Assembly (NCBI GenBank): GCA_022729635.1 | Contig: DZAU01000087.1 | Location: forward strand, 1-6,776 | Length of the DNA stretch: 6,776 nucleotides | DNA from: Flavobacterium psychrophilum | Lineage (GTDB): Bacteria; Bacteroidota; Bacteroidia; Flavobacteriales; Flavobacteriaceae | Reading direction: 5' to 3' | In this document: positions 1 to 5,222 of the stretch, one piece after another | Numbering within the stretch: position 1 is the stretch's first letter | How the letters are laid out: each line of letters opens with the position of its first letter | Made by a program: the position numbers and the translations under genes | The notes under the pieces: model-generated | What the model was told of the DNA's origin: nothing | Seen by the model: the letters and a program-made list of their open reading frames with translations, nothing else | The model's database searches: none

Positions 1-323
1 TAAGAACTTCACGATTAGACTTGGACGATTATAACAAAGAAGTCGAAGAAGGATGCCATATTACCTCAATGGCGGGAACTTGGATGAGTATCGTGGAAGG
101 TTTTGGCGGAATGCGTGTGAAAAATGATGCGCTTCATTTCTCTCCAAAAATCCCAAAAGAATGGACGGGATATACTTTTAAAATCAATTTTAGACACCAA
201 ATCCTGAAAGTTTCTGTCAATCAAAACCAAACCTCATTTTCGTTAGAAGGAGAAGAAAATTTAACCGTTTTTGTAAACGGAGAAGCGGTTTTAGTGGAGC
301 CAAATAATTTAGTCATCGTTTGA
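1..323 (+). CDS. GH65 maltose phosphorylase-type enzyme, C-terminal end (5' truncated by window)
   Basis: Only the last 106 codons are present; the reading frame enters at base 3 and stops at 321-323 (TGA). The stretch RTSRLDLDDYN followed by HITSMAGTWMSIVEGFGGMRV is the highly conserved end of the (alpha/alpha)6-barrel of glycoside hydrolase family 65. The remaining ~65 residues look like the small beta-rich C-terminal domain of that family. Family members are usually ~750-780 residues, so about 85% of the gene lies upstream. GH65 enzymes such as maltose phosphorylase split an alpha-glucoside with phosphate, giving glucose plus beta-glucose-1-phosphate in the cytoplasm. Trehalose and kojibiose phosphorylases share this end, so the substrate is inferred from the neighbouring starch-type genes. 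A TTG at base 21 could be mistaken for a start, but the homologous sequence continues upstream in frame. The gene is followed by a terminator hairpin 15 nt after its stop. Confidence 0.9.
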   Translation, partial: RTSRLDLDDYNKEVEEGCHITSMAGTWMSIVEGFGGMRVKNDALHFSPKIPKEWTGYTFKINFRHQILKVSVNQNQTSFSLEGEENLTVFVNGEAVLVEPNNLVIV

Positions 324-325
324 TT

Positions 326-424
326 TCTCGCAAAGACACAAAGTCGCAAAAAATGATCTTTGCGGCTTTGTTTTTTATAATATCGAAACAAAAATAAGCC
401 TTTGCACCTCAAAAATTTGCGAGA
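326..424. repeat. Palindromic intergenic repeat of the CGCAAAG type
   Basis: The gap after the GH65 gene is a degenerate palindrome. The outer arms TCTCGCAAA (326-334) and TTTGCGAGA (416-424) are perfect 9-bp reverse complements. They enclose an inner 13-bp stem (338-350 with 359-371). The sequence is built from CGCAAAG/CTTTGCG-like words. A related word recurs in inverted orientation at 847-871, on the other side of the GxxExxY gene. A further weak inverted pair, CTCAA and TTGAG, spans 408-434. I recall similar CGCAAAG repeats being frequent in Flavobacterium intergenic regions, often beside GxxExxY genes, but I cannot check copy number here. Confidence 0.7.
338..376 (+). terminator. Probable intrinsic terminator after the GH65 gene
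   Basis: Bases 338-350 (ACAAAGTCGCAAA) pair with 359-371 (TTTGCGGCTTTGT) across an 8-nt loop. The stem has 13 bp including one G-U wobble, and its 3' arm runs into six T residues (371-376). This is the usual shape of a factor-independent terminator. It begins 15 nt after the GH65 stop codon. It would end or attenuate transcription between the cytoplasmic phosphorylase gene and the downstream exported enzymes. It also forms the inner stem of the larger palindromic repeat, so termination may be incidental to the repeat. Confidence 0.65.
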
Positions 425-459
425 TTTTCTTGAGATAAACTAAAAACACATACAATATT

Positions 460-840
460 ATGATAGAAAATGAACTCTCAAAAATAATAGTTGATGTAAG
501 TTATAAAATTCATACAAGACTTGGCCCAGGTTTATTAGAAAGTGTATATGAATCTATATTGTTTCACGAATTAACAAAAAAAGGTTTAAAAGTTGAAAGA
601 CAAAAACCTATTCCTGTAATTTGGGATGATATCCATTTAGATATAGGATTTCGTTCTGACTTGATAGTTGAAGAAAAAGTTATAATTGAAATAAAATCTG
701 TAGAGAAAATTTCAAATGTTCACCTCAAACAATTACTAACATACATCAGAGTAACCGATTTAAAGTTAGGTTTACTCATAAATTTTAATGAAGCCTTAAT
801 AAAAAACGGAATTAAAAGAGTAGCAAATGGACTATACTAA
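460..840 (+). CDS. GxxExxY family protein (PD-(D/E)xK nuclease-like)
   Basis: This is a 126-residue protein of the GxxExxY family (PDDEXK_3 type), widespread in Bacteroidota. Its function has not been firmly established. The naming motif is G24-L-L-E27-S-V-Y30 within RLGPGLLESVYE. A PD-(D/E)xK-like core follows: D67 in GFRSDLIVEE, then E77-I-K79 in VIIEIKSVE. A downstream helix contains Q91 (HLKQLLTYI). All putative catalytic positions are intact, so a metal-dependent nuclease or nucleic-acid-binding role is plausible but unproven. The length is normal for the family and there is no signal peptide or membrane segment, so it should be cytoplasmic. The ATG at 460 follows an A-rich leader and is the only sensible start, since the conserved helix begins within the first residues. 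The last 14 bases overlap the start of the GH13 gene. It has no obvious role in starch use, and its low GC and flanking repeats suggest it was inserted into the locus. Confidence 0.85.
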   Translation: MIENELSKIIVDVSYKIHTRLGPGLLESVYESILFHELTKKGLKVERQKPIPVIWDDIHLDIGFRSDLIVEEKVIIEIKSVEKISNVHLKQLLTYIRVTDLKLGLLINFNEALIKNGIKRVANGLY

Positions 841-2704
841 AAAATCTTTGTTTCTTTGCGTCTTTGCAAGACTAATAAAACTTCTTGTACTTCCATTATT
901 TTCAATATCAATGTTTGCACAAATCGAAAGAATAGAACCTCCATTTTGGTATGCCGGAATGAACAATCCCGAATTGCAAATTATGTTCTATGGGAAAAAT
1001 ATCGCTCTATTCGATGTTTCTGTTTCCAATCCCATTAAAATTACAACTATTCAAAAAACAGAAAATCCCAACTACCTTTTTGTTACCATTAATACTAAAA
1101 ATATAAAGGCAACAGACTGTGTTTTTACTTTCAAAGCCAAAAACAAAACAACATTTACCCAAAACTATTCACTAAAACAGAGAAGAGAAAATTCGGCACA
1201 ACGAAAAAGTTTTGATGCTTCGGATATGATGTATTTAATTATGCCCGATCGATTTTCGAATGGCAAAAAAAATAACGATTCCAATGATTTAACCCAAGAA
1301 AAATTCAATCGAGATTTACCCGGCGGAAGACACGGCGGCGATATTCAAGGCATTATCAACCATTTAGATTATTTGCAAAATTTAGGAGTAACAACAATTT
1401 GGAACACACCACTTTGCGAGGATAATGAAGAAAAATATTCCTATCATACTTATGCCCAATCCGACGTGTATAAAATAGATCCTCGTTATGGAACCAATGA
1501 AGATTACGCTCGATTGGCTTCGGAAATGCACAAAAGAAAAATGAAATTAGTGATGGATTATGTCACGAATCACTGGGGAAAGGAACACTGGATGATGAAA
1601 GATTTACCCACTCACGATTGGATTCACCAGTTCGAAAATTTTACCCAAACCAATCACAAAAGAACTACAATTCACGATATAAACGCTTCAAAAATAGACA
1701 CCAAAATATGTATGGACGGATGGTTTGCACCCACGATGCCTGATTTAAACCAGTCTAATCCTTTGATGCTAAATTACCTCATTCAAAATGCTATTTGGTG
1801 GATTGAATATGCCGATTTAGATGGTTTTAGAGTAGATACTTACAACTATTCTGATTCCGAAGGAATTGCAAAATGGACGAAATCCATAACCGATGAGTAC
1901 CCGAATTTCAATATCGTTGGCGAAGTTTGGATGCAAAACCAAGCACAAATGGCGTATTGGCAAAAAGACAGTAAAATAGCTGCGATTCAAAATTACAATT
2001 CGCACTTGCCTTCCGTGATGGATTTTACTTTTCTGGGTGCATTGGGTAGTGTTTTCAACGAAGATGACGGAAGTTGGGACAAAGGAATGATAAAAATCTA
2101 CGATAATTTTTCGAATGATTTTCTGTATCCAAACATCAACAACTTGCTGATTTTTGCCGAAAATCACGACACGCAACGCTTCAATCACGTTTACAATAAC
2201 GACATCCTAAAATACAAAATGGCGATGGCTTTATTGGCTACAGTTCGAGGAATTCCGCAAACTTATTATGGTTCCGAAATTGGGATGGCAGGAAACAAAG
2301 ACCTTGGCGATGCCGATATTCGTCAAGATTTTCCCGGCGGATGGGAAGGCGATGCCAATAATGCGTTTACCAAAGAAGGAAGAACCGAAATGCAAAATGA
2401 TTATTTCGACTTCACTTCTAAATTATTCAATTGGAGAAAAACCAAAGCGGTAGTTCATTTCGGAAAAATGACACATTATATTCCGGAAAATAATGTTTAT
2501 GTCTATTTTAGATATGACGCTACGGAAAGCGTGATGGTTTTAATCAACAACAGCAACAAAACCAGAACCATAAACACTACTCGTTTTGCGGAAAATATTG
2601 GCAATCATAAAACTGGAATAGAAGTCATAACTGACCAATCCTTTAATATTACCAATGAAATCACTTTAGAGCCAAAATCCGTTTTGATATTGGAATTGAA
2701 ATAA
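827..2704 (+). CDS. Exported GH13 alpha-amylase / neopullulanase (SusA-type)
   Basis: This 625-residue GH13 enzyme should hydrolyse alpha-1,4 bonds in malto-oligosaccharides, pullulan or cyclodextrins in the periplasm. A signal peptide ends at SMFA31-Q32. Residues ~32-125 form the N-terminal beta-sandwich of cyclomaltodextrinase/neopullulanase enzymes (IERIEPPFWYAGM). The barrel starts near F129 (MMYLIMPDRFSNG). The conserved regions are D244-YVTNH249, MPDLNQSNP, D332-GFRVD337 (nucleophile D337), VGE366VW (acid/base E366) and E445-NHD448 (D448), so the catalytic triad is intact. Residues ~540-625 form the C-terminal beta domain. The ATG at 827 overlaps the GxxExxY stop by 14 nt, which allows translational coupling. 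The N-terminus is odd: residues 1-15 (MDYTKKSLFLCVFAR) come from the GxxExxY end and its repeat. The later part, IKLLVLPLFSISMFAQ, alone resembles a normal short signal peptide. TTG at 848 is an alternative start. The next ATG in frame (911) would remove the signal peptide. Confidence 0.92.
   Translation: MDYTKKSLFLCVFARLIKLLVLPLFSISMFAQIERIEPPFWYAGMNNPELQIMFYGKNIALFDVSVSNPIKITTIQKTENPNYLFVTINTKNIKATDCVFTFKAKNKTTFTQNYSLKQRRENSAQRKSFDASDMMYLIMPDRFSNGKKNNDSNDLTQEKFNRDLPGGRHGGDIQGIINHLDYLQNLGVTTIWNTPLCEDNEEKYSYHTYAQSDVYKIDPRYGTNEDYARLASEMHKRKMKLVMDYVTNHWGKEHWMMKDLPTHDWIHQFENFTQTNHKRTTIHDINASKIDTKICMDGWFAPTMPDLNQSNPLMLNYLIQNAIWWIEYADLDGFRVDTYNYSDSEGIAKWTKSITDEYPNFNIVGEVWMQNQAQMAYWQKDSKIAAIQNYNSHLPSVMDFTFLGALGSVFNEDDGSWDKGMIKIYDNFSNDFLYPNINNLLIFAENHDTQRFNHVYNNDILKYKMAMALLATVRGIPQTYYGSEIGMAGNKDLGDADIRQDFPGGWEGDANNAFTKEGRTEMQNDYFDFTSKLFNWRKTKAVVHFGKMTHYIPENNVYVYFRYDATESVMVLINNSNKTRTINTTRFAENIGNHKTGIEVITDQSFNITNEITLEPKSVLILELK
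847..871. repeat. Right-hand CGCAAAG-type repeat, inside the GH13 coding start
   Basis: The 18 bases at 854-871 (CTTTGCGTCTTTGCAAGA) are the reverse complement of the repeat at 326-343 with two mismatches; over 25 bases the match is 20. It lies just after the GxxExxY stop and within the first codons of the GH13 gene, where it is translated as part of LFLCVFAR. It is a half-palindrome here, whereas the left copy is a full palindrome. Confidence 0.65.
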
Positions 2705-2711
2705 TTACAAC

Positions 2712-2746
2712 AAACCTCAAAGGTTTTTTTCAAACCTTTGAGGTTT
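2712..2746. repeat. Perfect palindrome, copy 1, before the GH31 start
   Basis: The arms AAACCTCAAAGGTTT (2712-2726) and AAACCTTTGAGGTTT (2732-2746) are perfect 15-bp reverse complements separated by TTTTC. The element fills most of the 55-nt gap between the GH13 stop and the GH31 ATG and ends 13 nt before that ATG. Each arm is itself a small inverted repeat (AAACC and GGTTT around 5 nt), so either one long stem or two short stems can form. An A-rich sequence rather than a T-tract follows the stem on the + strand, and no T-tract follows it on the other strand, which argues against a simple terminator. The identical arms recur in the next gap. Confidence 0.85.
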
Positions 2747-2759
2747 AAAACAATAAACA

Positions 2760-5165
2760 ATGAAAAAAATATTTTTCTTACTATTCATAAGCTGCCTTTC
2801 CTTTGCTCAAAACACAAATAGAAAATTCGAGAGCTTCAAAAAGGTCGGAGGCACTTTAGAAATCAAAACTTCTGATGGAATCTATCTCATAAAAGCGTAT
2901 TCTGATAAAATTATAGAAACTTCTTTTATTCCAAAAGGAGAAGTCTTCAATTCAAATTCTCACGCAGTTGTTTTAGCTCCCAAAAAAGGAATTGCAAAAA
3001 TAATCAACAAACCCGATTTCATAAATTTTCAAACCAAAGGAATTAGTGTTACCATTCAAAAATCACCTTTCCAAATCTCTTATTTCAACCAACAAAATCT
3101 TTTGTTGTCCGAAAAAAACGGCTATTTCAAACAAAAACACATTCCGTTAGAAAATGTAAAAGGCAACATAAAAGCAGATTCGACCGAGGTTTTACAATTC
3201 AATATTTCTCCTGACGAAAATCTTTATGGCGGTGGTGCAAGAGCTTTAGGAATGAATCGCCGAGGCAATAAATTAGCCTTGTACAATAGAGCAAATTATG
3301 GCTACGAAACCCATTCAGAGTTGATGAATTTTACTATTCCAATGGTTTTGTCATCGAAAATGTATGCCGTTCATTTTGACAATCCAGCCATTGGTTATTT
3401 AGATTTAGACAGCAAAAAAACGAACACATTAGAATATGAAACCATTTCAGGTAGAAAAACTTATCAAGTAATTGTGGGCGATTCTTGGTCCGATTTGATT
3501 TCGAATTATACTGATTTAACCGGAAAACAACCTTTGCCAGCACGATGGACTTTAGGAAATTTCTCCAGCCGTTTTGGCTATCATTCGCAGGAAGAAGTCG
3601 AGAAAACCATCAAGAAATTTGAAGAAAATCAAATTCCTGTCGATGCCATAATCCTCGATTTGTATTGGTTTGGCAAAGAAATGAAAGGCACAATGGGGAA
3701 TTTAGCTTGGGAAAAAGAAACCTTTCCAAATCCTGACAAAATGATTGCCGATTTGAATGCAAAAGGCGTGAAAACCGTACTAATTACGGAACCTTTTGTA
3801 TTGACAACTTCATCTAAATGGCAGGAAGCGGTCGATAAAAAAATATTGGCAACGGATAAAACCGGAAATCCTTTTACCTATGATTTCTATTTTGGAAACA
3901 CAGGAATTATAGATATTTTCAAACCCGAAGGAAAAGAATGGTTTTGGAATGTTTACAAAAACCTAATCAATCAAGGCGTTGGCGGACTTTGGGGTGATTT
4001 GGGTGAACCCGAAGTTTTTCCATCTGAAGCCATAACTGCTGGAGGAACAGCCGACGAAGTTCATAATGTTTACGGACACAATTGGGCAAAATTAATTGCA
4101 GACGGTTACAAAAAAGACTTTTCAAATCAGCGTCCGTTTATCCTGATGCGTGCCGGATATTCAGGTTCGCAGCGTTTGGGAATGATTCCTTGGAGTGGCG
4201 ATGTTTCTAGAAGTTGGGGTGGATTACAATCGCAAATGGAGATTTCCCTCCAAATGGGAATGCAAGGAATGGCCTATATGCACTCGGATTTAGGCGGATT
4301 TGCAGGAGATTATTTTGACAATGAATTATACATTCGTTGGTTGCAATATGGTGTTTTCCAACCTGTTTTTCGTCCGCACGCACACGAAGATGTTGCCGCA
4401 GAACCCGTTTATAAAGACATTGTAACAAAAGCAAAGGCAAAAAAACAAGTCGAATTGCGTTATCAATTATTGCCATATAACTATACTTTGGCTTTCGAAA
4501 ATAACCAAAAAGGAACACCGTTAATGCGCCCGTTGTTTTTTGAAGAACCAGAAAACCCTAAATTATCAACGGTTTGCGAAACCTATCTTTGGGGAAATGA
4601 CTTTTTGGTAACTCCAATTACGAAAGCTGGAATCACCTCAACTTCTGTTTATTTTCCAATAAATAACAACTGGTTCGATTTTTATTCTGATGAAAAACAA
4701 TTGGCAGGAACGATTTCGACTATTGCAGTTGTCGAAGATCATATTCCGGTTTTTGTTCGTGGCGGTGCTTTTATCCCGATGATAAAAACCATCCAAAACA
4801 CCACTAAATATTCGTTGTCAACCTTTGATTTGCATTATTATTTTGATGCGAAAACAACCCAAAGTTCAGGAAAATTATACAATGACGATGGTTTAACGGC
4901 AAACGCTTTCGAAAAAGGAGCTTTTGAAATTTTGAATTTCAATAGCAATGGCAATGGTAAAACAGTTGTCATAAAACTCAATTCAGAAATTGGAAAAAAC
5001 TTTCAATCGTTGGATAAAAATGTAAATTTGATTGTTCACAATATAAAAGCCAAAATCATTTTGGTTAACGGAAATAGTGTGGAATTTAAAACCAATAAAA
5101 CCTCGATTGAAATTCCGGTTTCTTGGAAAAAAGGAACTGATGTAGAAATTAAAATTCAATTGTAA
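2760..5165 (+). CDS. Exported GH31 alpha-glucosidase or alpha-glucan transglucosylase
   Basis: This is an 801-residue GH31 enzyme acting on non-reducing-end alpha-glucosyl units of malto-oligosaccharides. A short signal peptide is probably cleaved after A16 (CLSFA-Q). A beta-sandwich domain covers ~17-258. The (beta/alpha)8 barrel starts near P260-A-R-W and runs to ~600. The beta-rich C-terminal domains follow: VEDHIPVFVRGGAFIPM, then LYNDDG in a DUF5110-like region. D413 in LWGDLGEPE is the expected nucleophile and D481 in PWSGDVSRSW the expected acid/base. H508-SDLGGF and R538-PH540 are further conserved active-site segments. The nucleophile motif differs from the common WxDMNEP form. This variant, and to my recollection the numbering, agree with Cellvibrio japonicus Agd31B, a 4-alpha-glucosyltransferase, so transfer rather than hydrolysis is possible. 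C12 (FISC) is a poor lipobox, so a soluble periplasmic protein is more likely. The ATG at 2760 gives a typical signal peptide and follows a palindrome. Confidence 0.93.
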   Translation: MKKIFFLLFISCLSFAQNTNRKFESFKKVGGTLEIKTSDGIYLIKAYSDKIIETSFIPKGEVFNSNSHAVVLAPKKGIAKIINKPDFINFQTKGISVTIQKSPFQISYFNQQNLLLSEKNGYFKQKHIPLENVKGNIKADSTEVLQFNISPDENLYGGGARALGMNRRGNKLALYNRANYGYETHSELMNFTIPMVLSSKMYAVHFDNPAIGYLDLDSKKTNTLEYETISGRKTYQVIVGDSWSDLISNYTDLTGKQPLPARWTLGNFSSRFGYHSQEEVEKTIKKFEENQIPVDAIILDLYWFGKEMKGTMGNLAWEKETFPNPDKMIADLNAKGVKTVLITEPFVLTTSSKWQEAVDKKILATDKTGNPFTYDFYFGNTGIIDIFKPEGKEWFWNVYKNLINQGVGGLWGDLGEPEVFPSEAITAGGTADEVHNVYGHNWAKLIADGYKKDFSNQRPFILMRAGYSGSQRLGMIPWSGDVSRSWGGLQSQMEISLQMGMQGMAYMHSDLGGFAGDYFDNELYIRWLQYGVFQPVFRPHAHEDVAAEPVYKDIVTKAKAKKQVELRYQLLPYNYTLAFENNQKGTPLMRPLFFEEPENPKLSTVCETYLWGNDFLVTPITKAGITSTSVYFPINNNWFDFYSDEKQLAGTISTIAVVEDHIPVFVRGGAFIPMIKTIQNTTKYSLSTFDLHYYFDAKTTQSSGKLYNDDGLTANAFEKGAFEILNFNSNGNGKTVVIKLNSEIGKNFQSLDKNVNLIVHNIKAKIILVNGNSVEFKTNKTSIEIPVSWKKGTDVEIKIQL

Positions 5166-5175
5166 TTTATTTACT

Positions 5176-5208
5176 AAACCTCAAAGGTTTCAAAAACCTT
5201 TGAGGTTT
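5176..5208. repeat. Perfect palindrome, copy 2, before the lipoprotein amylase start
   Basis: The arms AAACCTCAAAGGTTT (5176-5190) and AAACCTTTGAGGTTT (5194-5208) are identical to those of the copy at 2712-2746, with a 3-nt loop (CAA) instead of 5. The element lies in the 57-nt gap after the GH31 stop and ends 14 nt before the next ATG. The sequence after both copies is similar (AAAACAA-rich, then ATGAAAAAAAT). No T-tract follows the stem, so a terminator is not indicated. A role as an RNA processing or stabilising hairpin, or a selfish interspersed repeat, is possible. Confidence 0.85.
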
Positions 5209-5222
5209 AAAACAAAACAAAA

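Larger units (their letters stand above)
326..871 (+). mobile_element. Candidate repeat-bounded module carrying the GxxExxY gene
   Basis: The left edge (326-350) begins TCTCGCAAAGACACAAAG. The reverse complement of the right edge (847-871) begins TCTTGCAAAGACGCAAAG. The two 25-base ends match at 20 positions, 16 of the first 18. Between them lies a single small ORF whose DNA is about 27% GC (96 of 360 bases counted in 481-840), whereas samples of the following GH13 gene are 35-53%. The segment sits between two genes that normally belong to one maltodextrin locus. No transposase and no clear target-site duplication are visible, so any mobilisation would have to be in trans or by recombination between repeats. 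Calling it a mobile unit is inference; the repeats and the base-composition step are directly visible. Confidence 0.35.

Noticed and set aside
21..23. TTG as a start codon for a 100-residue ORF at the left edge
   Set aside because: The conserved GH65 sequence continues in frame upstream (RTSRLDLDDYN), so this is the end of a longer gene.
377..459. Bacteroidota-type promoter (TAnnTTTG) upstream of the GxxExxY gene
   Set aside because: CTTTG words are present but without TA at the right spacing and without a supported -33 element, so no promoter is called.
310..885. Target-site duplication around the GxxExxY module
   Set aside because: The bases outside 326 and 871 do not show a convincing short direct repeat.
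1817..2188. Minus-strand ORF of 123 codons within the SusA-like gene
   Set aside because: It lies opposite conserved GH13 catalytic motifs, has no recognisable protein features and is a shadow of the coding strand. The same holds for the minus-strand ORFs at 221-412, 3334-3543, 4207-4518 and 5487-5702.
2712..2746. Palindrome read as an intrinsic terminator
   Set aside because: No T-tract follows the stem on either strand; the same is true of the copy at 5176-5208.
2760..2800. Lipoprotein signal in the GH31 enzyme (FISC at residues 9-12)
   Set aside because: The hydrophobic stretch before C12 is too short, F is unusual at the -3 position, and SFA-Q at residue 16-17 is a better ordinary cleavage site.
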